Below, one piece after another: positions 33,365 to 42,173 of a stretch of 64,000 nt of DNA. The stretch lies in contig CAVZBX010000007.1 of assembly GCA_963773655.1 (NCBI GenBank), forward strand, positions 1 to 64,000, given 5' to 3'. Below the pieces are notes generated by a model that saw nothing but the letters and a program-made list of their open reading frames with translations, had not been told where the DNA came from and did no database searches. This DNA is from DASSQJ01 sp963773655 (GTDB taxonomy: Bacteria > Actinomycetota > Actinomycetes > Actinomycetales > Dermatophilaceae). The position numbers and the translations under genes were made by a program. How positions within the stretch are numbered: position 1 is the stretch's first letter; every line of letters begins with the position of its first letter.

Positions 33365-33370
33365 ACGGTA
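33365..33370 (-). promoter_or_regulatory. -10 element of the exonuclease/GIY-YIG gene, leaderless start
   Basis: TACCGT on the minus strand ends seven bases before ATG 33357. Confidence 0.55.
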
Positions 33371-33505
33371 GGCCGGGGAACCGACACTGTGTTCGAGGCG
33401 CGCTGGGCGCCCCCGGACGCCGCGCCCGGTCAGGCTCTCCCGGGACCGCTGTCGGAGGGTGTCCGTAGGGTCGTCCACGACGCACCGAGAGAAGAGGTGA
33501 GACGC

Positions 33506-33769
33506 ATGACCCGCAACACGGTGATGGCGGTCGAGTGCCGCACGTGCCCGGTCCGCGAGCTCCGCTGCGACGACTGCATGGTTCCCGTCCTGCTGTCCCT
33601 CACGGAGCACCCCGCGCGCCCCGACACCACCCTCGACGCCGAGGAGCGGGCGGCCGTCACCCGGCTCGTCCGGGCCGGCCTCGTCGACCCCGAGACGGCC
33701 TCGCGCGCCCGGGCCACGACCGAGCCTCGGCCCGGGGCCGGGCAGCAGGGGTCGCGCGCGGTCGGCTGA
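33506..33769 (+). CDS. Small double C-x-x-C protein
   Basis: An 87-residue protein with two C-x-x-C pairs near the N-terminus (E-C-R-T-C-P and R-C-D-D-C-M), suggesting a zinc or iron-sulfur knuckle, followed by a helical region L-D-A-E-E-R-A-A-V-T-R-L-V-R-A-G-L-V. The tail is Pro/Gly/Gln-rich. ATG 33506 follows GAGG. I do not recognise a named family; a similar small conserved gene often neighbours this exonuclease in actinobacteria, from memory. Confidence 0.7.
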   Translation: MTRNTVMAVECRTCPVRELRCDDCMVPVLLSLTEHPARPDTTLDAEERAAVTRLVRAGLVDPETASRARATTEPRPGAGQQGSRAVG

Positions 33770-33806
33770 GCCGCGGGCACGGGCTGGCGCGGAACCCGGC
33801 GCGACC

Positions 33807-33812
33807 TACGAT
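33807..33812 (+). promoter_or_regulatory. -10 element of the metalloprotease lipoprotein, leaderless start
   Basis: TACGAT ends six bases before GTG 33819. It supports the longer N-terminus that contains the basic n-region of the signal peptide. Confidence 0.5.
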
Positions 33813-33818
33813 GAGGCG

Positions 33819-35103
33819 GTGCCGGGCCGCCGCGTGCGACCAGTGAGCCGAGCCGCCGCCCTGCTCGCGGTCGTCCTCGGCGCGTCCGGCTGCGTCGGGG
33901 ACGACTGCGAGCCAACCGGGCGTCCCGCCGGTACCCCCCTCGGCCTCGACGGCACCCGGACCGCCTCTCGGCGCCGCGGCCGCCGACGAGGCAGCCGCCG
34001 CCCTCGAGGCGCTCCTCGACGCGCGCGAGTCGGCCCTGCGCGCCGGTGACCAGGGGGCCTTCGCCGCCACCGTCGCCGACCCGACGTCCTCGGCCGGTGC
34101 CGGCCAGCTGGCGGCGTTCCGCTCCGCCCTCGCGCTGCGCGTGGAGAGCCTCGGGCACGACGCCGTGCCGCCGGTGACCGATCCGGCCGGCGGGGTCGTC
34201 GTGCGCCTGCGGTACCGCATCGCCGGCGTCGACCGCGCCGACCGCGCTGCCGGTGCCCGGTACCGGCTCGCCGACGGCGCCGCGGGGTGGCGGGTGGCGG
34301 CGGTGGAGCCGGTCGACGGCGAGCCGGCGGCCCCCTGGCTGGCGATGCCAGGGCTGCACGTCGAGCGCGGCGAGCACGCGGTCGTCGCCGGCGCCGCCGG
34401 CGACCCGGCCGTTGCCGAGGCCATGACCACGGTCGACGCCGTCCTGCCCGAGCTCGCCGGGCAGTGGCAGGGCACGCCCCGGCACGTCCTGGTCCTGCTC
34501 CCGCGCACCGCCGAGCAGTCTGACGCCCTGCTCGGCCGGGTGGGCCGCCCCGTGGGCGACGTAGCCGCCACCACCGAGGGGCCCCTCGGCGCGGACGGGC
34601 GGGCCACCGGCGACCGGGTCGTGCTCGACCCCTCGGCCGGCGCCCGCCTGGGCGCCGAGGGGCGCGAGGTCGTGCTCGCCCACGAGCTCGCCCACGTGGC
34701 AGTGCGCTCCACGGTGCCGGGCTCGGCCCCCGGCTGGCTCTCCGAGGGCTACGCCGACCACGTCGGCTACCGGCGCTCCGGCCTGCCCGCCCAGGACCTC
34801 GCCGCCCCGCTGCTGGCGGCGGTGCGTGCCGGCACCGCACCCGCCGCCCTGCCCGCCGACACCGATCTCGACCCCGCCACCCACGACATCGCGGTCGGCT
34901 ACCTCGCCGCCTGGCAGGCGGCCGAGACGGTGGCGGAGCGGCACGGCGAGGCGGCGCTGCGGGCGCTGGTGCGGGCCTGCGCCGCCACCGACCGGACCGC
35001 CGCCGAGCGGCGGTGCGACACGGCGATGCCGGGCGTGCTCGGTGAGTCGCGGGCCGAGCTCACCCGGGCGTGGCGTCAGCGCCTGGCGGCGCTCGCGAGG
35101 TGA
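33819..35103 (+). pseudogene. Frameshifted HE-x-x-H metalloprotease lipoprotein
   Basis: A secreted gluzincin-like protein split by one extra base. Frame one (from GTG 33819) encodes R-R-V-R-P, a hydrophobic core and the lipobox G-A-S-G-C, then runs out. The body, with the zinc motif H-E-L-A-H and downstream E-G-Y-A-D, is in the +1 frame from about 33934. Removing one C from the six-C run at 33934-33939 joins them into a 427-residue protein with a Pro/Ser/Ala linker. Either the consensus is wrong by one base or the gene is broken. It overlaps the convergent GT87-type gene by 44 bases. Confidence 0.8.
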
Positions 35104-36397
35104 CCACCGCCAGCGAGGCGGCGACGAGCGCCGCGACGAGCCAGTACTGGTTGTAGAACGCCTGCTTGTTGACGAGGCTCGCGACGGCGAGCACGAGCGC
35201 CATCCAGCGCAGCACCTCGTCGACGCCCGGCCGGCGCCGCCACACCGCCCACACCGACGCCGCCACCGCTCCTGCCATGACCAGACCGGTGACCGCGAAC
35301 GGCAGCGTCACCCCGTGCTCGTTGAGGAAGTACAGGTACCAGGTGTTGGCGAACCGGATGGGGTGGAAGGTGAGCAGGGTCGTCACCGTGTCGTCGACGA
35401 ACGCGCCGGGGTCCGCCACCAGCCAGGGGAGCACGAGCAGGCCGGCCAGGCCACCCGCGACCAACGTCCGCCGCCACCCGAACGGGCGCCATGCGGCCAG
35501 CATCGGGACGAGCAGCACGAGGTGCTGCTTGCCGGCGCAGGCCAGCGCGAGCGGGAGCACCGCCCACCAGGCCCGGCCCCGGTGCACCAGGGCGGCGAAC
35601 CACACGAGCAGCGCCGCGAGCACCGGCTCGGTCCACGACTGGTCGACCTGGGTCAGCGTGCCCGGGGCGAGCACGAGCACCGCCGACACCGCCGCCGCCC
35701 GCTCGGCCCGCCCGCGCGCGAGCGACCACAGCCCGGCGAGCAGGACCAGGGACCAGACGAGCAGCATCCAGCGCACGTCACCGGCCACCCACCGTCCCGG
35801 GGCGGTGAGCACCGCCATCCACGGCAGGTAGGGGAAGAAGTCCTGCACGCCGGGCGAGTCCACCCACTGCTGGGTGTACAGGTTGTCGCCGCGGCCGAGC
35901 GCGTCGGCCCCCTGCTGGAGCACCACCCAGACGTCGATGCGTGGTGCGGGGTCACCCACCACCGCCACGACGGCCACCGCCACCTGGGTGGCCACCGCGG
36001 TGCCGAGCGCGGCCAGGGCCGCGCGTCGGCCCGGCACGAGCAGCAGGCCGGCGGCGGCCAGCCCTCCGGCGGCGAGCACGACGAGCGCGGCGGTCAGCCA
36101 CCCCCCGCGCAGGTAGGTGAACAGCGGCACGGTGAGGGTCGTCCCCACCGAGCCGACGAGCACGGCCGGGGCGAGCCAGCGCGGCAGCGGCACCTCGACC
36201 CGACGGACCACCCAGGCGCCGAGGAGCACCGTGACGACGGTGAGGGTCAGCAGGATGGGGACGCGGAAGCGCACCACGCTCCACTGGAGCACCCCGAACC
36301 AGGCGAGCCAGGAGGCGCCGAGGAGGGCGGGGAGCCACACCTCGCGTCGCACCGCGCGGGGCGCCGGCGGTGCCGGCGCCGGCGCGGGGTCAGCCAC
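35060..36397 (-). CDS. GT87-type polyprenol-dependent mannosyltransferase-like membrane protein
   Basis: A 445-residue membrane protein with about 11-12 helices, resembling the DUF2029/GT87 mannosyltransferases of actinobacterial cell-envelope glycan synthesis. The first extracellular loop carries the conserved acidic site D-V-W-V-V-L-Q-Q-G-A-D-A-L. The GTG start overlaps the stop of the upstream fadD-like gene by eight bases, so the two may be coupled. The exact acceptor is not predictable. The C-terminus overlaps the convergent lipoprotein gene. Confidence 0.8.
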   Translation of the reverse strand: MADPAPAPAPPAPRAVRREVWLPALLGASWLAWFGVLQWSVVRFRVPILLTLTVVTVLLGAWVVRRVEVPLPRWLAPAVLVGSVGTTLTVPLFTYLRGGWLTAALVVLAAGGLAAAGLLLVPGRRAALAALGTAVATQVAVAVVAVVGDPAPRIDVWVVLQQGADALGRGDNLYTQQWVDSPGVQDFFPYLPWMAVLTAPGRWVAGDVRWMLLVWSLVLLAGLWSLARGRAERAAAVSAVLVLAPGTLTQVDQSWTEPVLAALLVWFAALVHRGRAWWAVLPLALACAGKQHLVLLVPMLAAWRPFGWRRTLVAGGLAGLLVLPWLVADPGAFVDDTVTTLLTFHPIRFANTWYLYFLNEHGVTLPFAVTGLVMAGAVAASVWAVWRRRPGVDEVLRWMALVLAVASLVNKQAFYNQYWLVAALVAASLAVVTSRAPPGADATPG

Positions 36398-38185
36398 CGT
36401 AGAGCGCGTCGACCTCGTCGGCGAAGTCGCGCATGACGACGTTGCGCTTGAGCTTCAGCGACGGCGTGAGGTGGCCGGAGTCCTCGGTGAAGTCGTCCTC
36501 GAGGATGGCGAACTTGCGGATGGACTCCGCCTTGGACACGGCCTCGTTGGCCTCGTCGACGGCCTTCTGCACCTCGGCGTGGACCCGTTCGTCGGTGCGG
36601 GCCCTCGCGAGGGGCAGGTCGTCGAGCCCGTTGTTCGCCGCCCAGCTCGGGTACATCTCCGCGTCGAGGGTGACGAGGGCGGCGATGAACGGCTTGCCGT
36701 CACCGACGACGATGCACTGGCTGATGAGGGGGTGGGCACGCAGCCGGTCCTCGAGGACCGCCGGGGCGACGTTCTTGCCGCCCGCGGTGACGAGGATCTC
36801 CTTCTTCCGGCCCGTGATCCGCAGGCAGCCGTGGTCGTCGATCGCCCCGAGGTCCCCGGTGCGGAACCAGCCGCCGTCGTCGATCGACTCCCGGGTGGCC
36901 TCCTCGTTGCCGCGGTAGGCGCGGAACACGCCGACGCCGCGCAGCAGGACCTCGCCGTCGTCGTCGACCCGCACCTCGCAACCGGGCAGGGGTGGGCCGA
37001 CGGTGCCGATGCGCATGGCGTCGGGCAGGTTGACGGTGGCGGGGGCGGTCGTCTCGGTGAGCCCGTACCCCTCGAGGATGGAGACGCCGATGCCGCGGAA
37101 GAAGTGGCCGAGGCGGGTGCCGAGCGGGGCGCCGCCCGAGACCGCGTACTGGACCTTGCCCCCCATCGCCTCGCGGAGCTTGGCGTAGACGAGCCGGTCG
37201 AAGACGGCGTGGCGCAGCCGCAGACCGAACGGCACGGAGCCCTCGTCCCGCGCCTCCGACCACGCGATGGCGGTGGCGGTGGCGCCGGCGAAGATCCGGC
37301 CCTTGCCGCCGGCCTCGGCCTTGGCCTCCGCCGAGTTGTAGACCTTCTCGAACACCCGCGGCACCGCGAGGATGAAGGTCGGGCTGGAAGGCCTTCAAGT
37401 CGTCCATGAGCGTCTTCAGGTCCGAGGAGTGCCCCATCCGCACCCCCGCGGTCACGGCGAGGACCTCGATGAACCGCGCGAAGACGTGCGCGAGGGGGAG
37501 GAAGAGCAGCGTGGCCGCGCCCGGCGCCCGCACCACGGCCGGGATGGCCTCGGCGGCGTTCTCGGCGAGGGTGAGGAAGTTGCCGTGGGTGAGCTCGACG
37601 CCCTTGGGGCGACCGGTCGTGCCCGAGGTGTAGATCACGGTGGCGAGTGACTCGCGGTCCAGCGCCCCCCGGCGAGCGGCGAGCTCGGCGTCGTCGACGT
37701 CCGCGCCGTCGCGGCTCAGCGTGTCGATGTCGCCGTGGTCGATGACCCAGACGTGCGCGAGCCGGGGCACGCAGCCGCGGACCCGTTCGACGGCGGCGAG
37801 GTGCTTCTCGGTCTCGACGACGACGCCGACGGCGCCGGAGTCGGAGAGGATCCACCCGACCTGCTCGGGCGAGGAGGTCTCGTAGATCGGCACGGGCACC
37901 GCGCCGGCCGACCACAGGGCGAAGTCGGTGAGCGTCCACTCGTAGCGCGTGCGGCTCATGATGCCGACGACGTCACCCGGGGCCACGCCCGCGGCGAGGA
38001 AGCCCTTGGCGAGGGCGTCGACCTCCGCGGCGAAGGTGGCCGCGGTGACCTCGGTCCAGCCCCCGGGCGCCCGGACCGAGAAGGTCACCCTGCCCGGCTC
38101 GGCCCGCGGCGGGCGGCCCGGCAGGTCGGCGAGGCTGCCCTCCGTGGTGGCGGGAAGGACGAGGGGGGTGGACTGTCTCGTGCAC
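36390..38185 (-). pseudogene. Long-chain fatty-acid--CoA ligase (FadD15-like), two apparent frameshifts
   Basis: AMP-forming acyl-CoA synthetase read in three frames. GTG 38185, after a perfect GAAGGAG, starts M-H-E-T-V-H-P. The body then continues in a second frame with Y-T-S-G-T-T-G-R-P-K-G, and from about 37380 in a third with E-G-Y-G-L-T-E-T and G-W-F-R-T-G-D. Deleting one base from the six-G run 38163-38168 and one near 37380 restores a 597-residue ligase, the family's usual length. All catalytic motifs survive. It is either a consensus error or a decaying gene. M. tuberculosis fadD15 occupies the same position. Confidence 0.85.
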
Positions 38186-38224
38186 CGTCGAGCTCCTTCG
38201 GTCGCCGGGTGGGGCGGCACCCCA

Positions 38225-38230
38225 ACTCTA
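38225..38230 (-). promoter_or_regulatory. Putative -10 element of the fadD15-like gene
   Basis: TAGAGT on the minus strand, 40 bases before GTG 38185, leaving a leader that holds the GAAGGAG ribosome binding site. It is divergent from the SRPBCC promoter at 38248. Confidence 0.45.
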
Positions 38231-38247
38231 GGACCCTTCGGTGCGGG

Positions 38248-38253
38248 TACCCT
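38248..38253 (+). promoter_or_regulatory. -10 element of the SRPBCC gene, leaderless start
   Basis: TACCCT ends seven bases before ATG 38261. Confidence 0.55.
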
Positions 38254-38260
38254 CCCTGCC

Positions 38261-38705
38261 ATGGCCGACCGCACCCGTTCCTCGGTCGAGATCGATGCCG
38301 CCCCCGGCGAGGTCCTCGACGTCATCGCCGACTTCGAGCGATACCCGGAGTGGGCCGGCGAGGTCAAGGACGTGCACGGTGCTCAGCGAGGACGGGGACG
38401 GCTGGGCCGACCAGGTGGAGTTCACCCTCGATGCGGGCGCCATCAAGGACCAGTACGTCCTCGAGTACGACTGGGACGTCGACGAGGACGGCACCGGTGT
38501 CGTCGGCTGGCACCTGGTGCGGGCCAACCTGCTCAAGGCGATGACCGGCACCTACACCCTCGACGCCGTCGGTGACGGCACCCGCGTCACGTACGACCTC
38601 GAGGTCGACCTCATGATGCCGATGATCGGCATGCTCAAGCGCAAGGCCGAGCGGTACATCATCAGCCCGGCCCTCACCGAGCTGAAGAAGCGCGTGGAGG
38701 GCTGA
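38261..38705 (+). pseudogene. SRPBCC/polyketide-cyclase fold protein, one apparent frameshift
   Basis: START-like lipid-binding fold protein. The first frame gives R-S-S-V-E-I-D-A-A-P and Y-P-E-W-A-G-E-V-K-D-V; the rest (T-V-L-S-E-D-G-D through K-K-R-V-E-G) is in the +1 frame. Dropping one base at about 38375 (GTG-C-ACG) gives an unbroken 147-residue protein, matching the mycobacterial Rv2185c family. It lies in front of the ArsA-like gene, from which it is separated by eight bases. The likely role is binding a hydrophobic ligand, unproven. Confidence 0.82.
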
Positions 38706-38713
38706 GCGCCACG

Positions 38714-39948
38714 ATGTCCCGGGTCGTCCTCGTCACCGGCAAGGGCGGGGTCGGCAAGACGACCACCGCGGCCGCCACCGCGGTCGGTGCGGCCCGCTGC
38801 CGGGCTGCACACCCTCGTCGTCTCGACCGACGCCGCCCACAGCCTCGGCGACGCGCTCGAGGTCGACCTCGCCACCGCGCGCTCGTGGCGCGACACCACC
38901 GAGGTCGAGCCCGGGCTCCACGCGCTGGCCGTCGGCCCGCACACCGCCGTCGAGGCCGACTGGCAGGTGGTGCGGGCCTACCTGCTCGACGTCCTCGAGG
39001 CGATGGGGGTCGACCCGGTCGTCGCCGACGAGCTGAGTGCGCTGCCGGGCGCGGAGGAGGTGATCGCCCTCGTCGTCCTGGCCCACCAGGCGGAGAGCGG
39101 GGCGTGGGACCTCGTCGTCGTCGACTGCGCGCCCGACCGCCGAGACGCTGCGGCTGCTCGCCCTGCCCGAGGTGCTCGGCTGGCACCTGGACCGGCTGCT
39201 GCCGGCCCAGCGACGGATGCTCACCGTGCTGCGCCCGGCCGCCTCGGCCGCCTCCGGCGTGCCGGTCCCCGGCCCCGAGGTCGTCGGCGTGCTCCTCGCG
39301 TGGAAGGAGCTGATGGGACGGGTGCGCGCCCTGCTCACCTCCCCCCGGGCCAGCGTGCGGCTCGTCCTGACCCCCGAGCGGGTCGTGGTCGCCGAGAGCC
39401 GCCGCGTGCTCACCTCGCTCTCCCTCCACGGGTACGCGGTGGATGCGGTCGTCGTCAACCGGCTGGTGCCGCCGCCGCCCGGCGACGCGGCCGCCGACCC
39501 GTGGCGCAGCGCCTGGTGGCAGGCGCAGCAGGACGGCCTCCAGCTGGTCAGGGAGTCCTTCGCCGGCCTGCCGGTGCTGCGGGCTCCGCACACCGCGGGG
39601 GAACCCACCGGGGCGGACGCCCTCGCCGAGCTCGCCGCCGCCACGGCCGTCGACCCCACCGCGCCCGGGCCCCGGGCGCTGCTCGACGACGTCGACGCCC
39701 CACGGATGCGGGTCGAGCCGGACGGCCTCGACTTCGTCCTCCACCTTCCCCTGCCGCTCGCGAGCGCCGGCCAGGTCGCCATGGCGCGGCGCGGCGACGA
39801 CCTCGTCATCGAGGTGGCCGACCAGCGGCGCGTCGTCACCCTGCCCTCGGTGCTGCGGCGGTGCCTCGTCCAGGACGCCGAGGTCGGCCGGGGCGAGCTG
39901 CGGATCAGGTTCGAGCGCGACGCGGAGGTGTGGGCCGGTGGGCGATGA
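38714..39948 (+). pseudogene. ArsA/GET3-like anion-transporting ATPase, two apparent frameshifts
   Basis: P-loop ATPase of the ArsA/SIMIBI class, in three successive frames. The first has the Walker A G-K-G-G-V-G-K-T-T; the second has V-V-S-T-D-A-A-H-S-L (switch I) and D-L-V-V-V-D-C-A-P; the third runs from T-A-E-T-L-R to the end. One extra base at about 38800-38801 and one at 39135 (CCC-G-ACC) explain both shifts and give a 410-residue protein. Cell-envelope rather than arsenic roles are usual for this actinobacterial type. The SRPBCC-ArsA-Cys-cluster order matches Rv2185c-Rv2183c from memory. Confidence 0.85.
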
Positions 39949-40384
39949 CCAGTGGGACGAGCAGGTCGGATCGGTCGCGGAGGAGGCCCAGCGGCTGCTG
40001 GAGAGCCTGCGGCTTGCCGGCGGGGGGGACGACGCTCCTGCGGCCGACGGCGAGCGGCCCGGTGCGTCCGGGACCGCCGACCCCCACGCCGGGGCGGGCG
40101 GGGAGGAGCCGTGGGTGTGCACCGACCCGTTCTGCCGGTCCTGCCCGCTCTGCCGCACCGTCGCCGTCGTCCGGGGCCTGAGCCCGGAGACGCTGCGCCG
40201 GCTCGCCGACCTGGCCACCGTGGCAGCGGGTGTCCTCTCCGACCTCGCCGGCGAGCGCGCCCGGCGCGGCGCCGACCCGACGCAGGAGCACGGCACCGGC
40301 GAGGCAGCCGCCCCGAGGTCGGGCCGGGCACCGGCGCGCCCGATCCCGGTCCGGGACGCCGACGAGGAGGAGCCCCGTGGGTGA
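39938..40384 (+). CDS. Conserved protein with C-x4-C-x2-C-x2-C cluster
   Basis: A 148-residue, mostly acidic protein. A short Cys cluster, C-T-D-P-F-C-R-S-C-P-L-C, lies near residue 66 and is flanked by disordered Gly/Ala/Asp-rich stretches. It is followed by a helix with R-G-L-S-P-E-T-L-R-R-L. The cluster probably binds zinc. It overlaps the ArsA-like stop by 11 bases and the ROK start by eight. I recall similar DUF5304-type proteins downstream of ArsA in Streptomyces, so a shared role is plausible. Function is unknown. Confidence 0.75.
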   Translation: MGDDQWDEQVGSVAEEAQRLLESLRLAGGGDDAPAADGERPGASGTADPHAGAGGEEPWVCTDPFCRSCPLCRTVAVVRGLSPETLRRLADLATVAAGVLSDLAGERARRGADPTQEHGTGEAAAPRSGRAPARPIPVRDADEEEPRG

Positions 40385-41441
40385 GGGCCCGTTCTCGATC
40401 GGGGTGGACATCGGCGGCACCAAGGTGGCGGCCGGGCTCGTCGACTCCTCCGGGCACGTGCTGCGCCGCACCCGCCGGGACACGCCGCACCGGTCCCGCA
40501 GCCCCCGCGTCGTCGAGGACACGATCGTCTCGGCGGTCGAGGAGCTGCTCGACGCCGCCGACGGCAGCGCCGACGTCGTCGCCGTCGGCATCGGCGCGGC
40601 CGGCTTCGTCTCGGCCGACCGGGCCACCGTCGTCTTCGCCCCCCACCTGTCGTGGCGCGACGAGCCGCTGCGCAGCGCCCTCGGCGACCGGCTCCCCGTT
40701 CCGGTGTTCGTGGACAACGACGCCAACGCCGCCGCCTGGGCGGAGTACCGCTACGGCGCGGGCCACGGCGAGGCCCACCTCGTGCTCGTCAACCTCGGCA
40801 CCGGCATCGGGGGCGGCATCGTCCTCGACGGACGGGTGCTCCGCGGTCGGTTCGGCATCGCCGGCGAGTTCGGCCACATGCAGGTGGTGCCGGACGGCAT
40901 CCGCTGCGAGTGCGGCAACCGCGGCTGCTGGGAGCAGTACGCCTCCGGCAACGCGCTCGTCCGCGAGGCCCGGGCGCTGATGACCGCCGACAGCCCGGTG
41001 GTCACCGACCTGCTCGAGCGGGTCGGCGGCCGGCCGGAGGAGCTGACCGGCCCGCTCGTCACCGAGGCGGCGCGCGACGGCGACGCCCTCGCCCGCGAGC
41101 TGCTCGCCGAGGTCGGACGCTGGCTCGGCGTCGGCATCGCCAACCTCGCCGCCGCCCTCGACCCGGGCACCTTCGTCGTCGGCGGCGGGGTGAGCGCGGC
41201 GGGGGAGCTGCTGCTCGCCCCCGCGCGCGAGGCGTTCCGCCGGCAGCTGACCGGGCGCGGGTACCGCCCCGAGGCCCGGATCGTCGCGGCCGAGCTCGGC
41301 AACGAGGCCGGCCTCGTCGGCGCGGCGGACCTGGCGCGACTGGGTGCGGCCGGGCTGGCCTGGGCGGACGCGGGCGACCTGCCCGGCACGGTGCCGCACG
41401 ACGGCACGCCCGGGGACCGGACCCACCTCGCCGACGGCTGA
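40377..41441 (+). CDS. ROK family glucokinase
   Basis: A 354-residue ROK kinase. The ATP motif G-V-D-I-G-G-T-K-V-A, the catalytic D-N-D-A-N-A and the zinc site (C-E-C-G-N-R-G-C-W-E) identify a cytosolic glucokinase, phosphorylating glucose to glucose-6-phosphate. GTG 40377 has the strong site GGAGG. The C-terminal tail is Gly/Asp-rich. It is in the ArsA operon and matches the Streptomyces glkA neighbourhood, from memory. Confidence 0.93.
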   Translation: MGEGPFSIGVDIGGTKVAAGLVDSSGHVLRRTRRDTPHRSRSPRVVEDTIVSAVEELLDAADGSADVVAVGIGAAGFVSADRATVVFAPHLSWRDEPLRSALGDRLPVPVFVDNDANAAAWAEYRYGAGHGEAHLVLVNLGTGIGGGIVLDGRVLRGRFGIAGEFGHMQVVPDGIRCECGNRGCWEQYASGNALVREARALMTADSPVVTDLLERVGGRPEELTGPLVTEAARDGDALARELLAEVGRWLGVGIANLAAALDPGTFVVGGGVSAAGELLLAPAREAFRRQLTGRGYRPEARIVAAELGNEAGLVGAADLARLGAAGLAWADAGDLPGTVPHDGTPGDRTHLADG

Positions 41442-41444
41442 CCC

Positions 41445-42134
41445 GTGCCCGCCGACCGGCTGCGGGTCGCCAGCTACAACACCCGCGACTTCCTCGACGA
41501 CGCGCGCCTGGCGGCGCGGCTCGTGCGGGTCGTCGACCCCGACGTCCTCTGCCTCCAGGAGGTGCCGCGCCGGCTGCTGGCCGGCCGGAGGTTGCGCGGG
41601 TTCGCCCGGCGGTGCGGGATGCGGACCACCGGGTCGCACCGCGGGAGCGGCGGCACGAGCATCCTGGTCTCGGACCGGGTGCGGCTGGTCGGCGCCGACC
41701 ACCACCGGCTGCCGGTGCGGTGGCCGGACCGCACCCGCGGCTGGGCCAGGGCCCGGGTGGCGCTGCCCGGCGGCGGCGAGGTGACGGCGGTCTCGCTGCA
41801 CCTGTCCCTGCGCCCCGCGGAGCGCGAGCGGCACGTGCTCGCCGTGCTGGCCTCGCTCGAGGGGACCGACCCGCTCGTCGTCGCGGGCGACCTCAACGAG
41901 GAGGCCGACGGCGCGGCCCGGCGGCGGCTCGAGGGTTCCGGCCGGCTCCGGCTCGTGGCTCCCGACCGCCCCACGTACCCGGCCCGCTCACCACGCCGGT
42001 GCCTCGACGTCGTCCTGGCCTCGCCGTCGCTGCGGGTGCTGCCGGCCGTTCCCGTGGCCGTGCCCGACGGGGTGTGGCAGCGGGCCAGCGACCACCGGCC
42101 GGTGTGGGTCGACCTCGAGGTAGCGCCGCGCTGA
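41445..42134 (+). CDS. Endonuclease/exonuclease/phosphatase family protein
   Basis: A 229-residue EEP-fold hydrolase. It has the N-terminal S-Y-N-T-R-D-F, the metal-binding L-Q-E-V-P, the central G-D-L-N-E-E and C-terminal S-D-H-R-P-V-W-V. The last His-Asp pair and D-L-N support a divalent-metal phosphodiesterase, substrate unknown. GTG 41445 is three bases after the glucokinase stop, so the two are probably cotranscribed. Confidence 0.87.
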   Translation: MPADRLRVASYNTRDFLDDARLAARLVRVVDPDVLCLQEVPRRLLAGRRLRGFARRCGMRTTGSHRGSGGTSILVSDRVRLVGADHHRLPVRWPDRTRGWARARVALPGGGEVTAVSLHLSLRPAERERHVLAVLASLEGTDPLVVAGDLNEEADGAARRRLEGSGRLRLVAPDRPTYPARSPRRCLDVVLASPSLRVLPAVPVAVPDGVWQRASDHRPVWVDLEVAPR

Positions 42135-42173
42135 CGGTTGGCGACCAGGCGCCGGCACCGGCAGGTACCGGCG

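Noticed and set aside
33819..39948. Programmed ribosomal frameshifting as the explanation of the six shifts
   Set aside because: Six unrelated sites in four genes without a shared slippery sequence or stop-codon context do not fit programmed frameshifting. Consensus error or decay is simpler.
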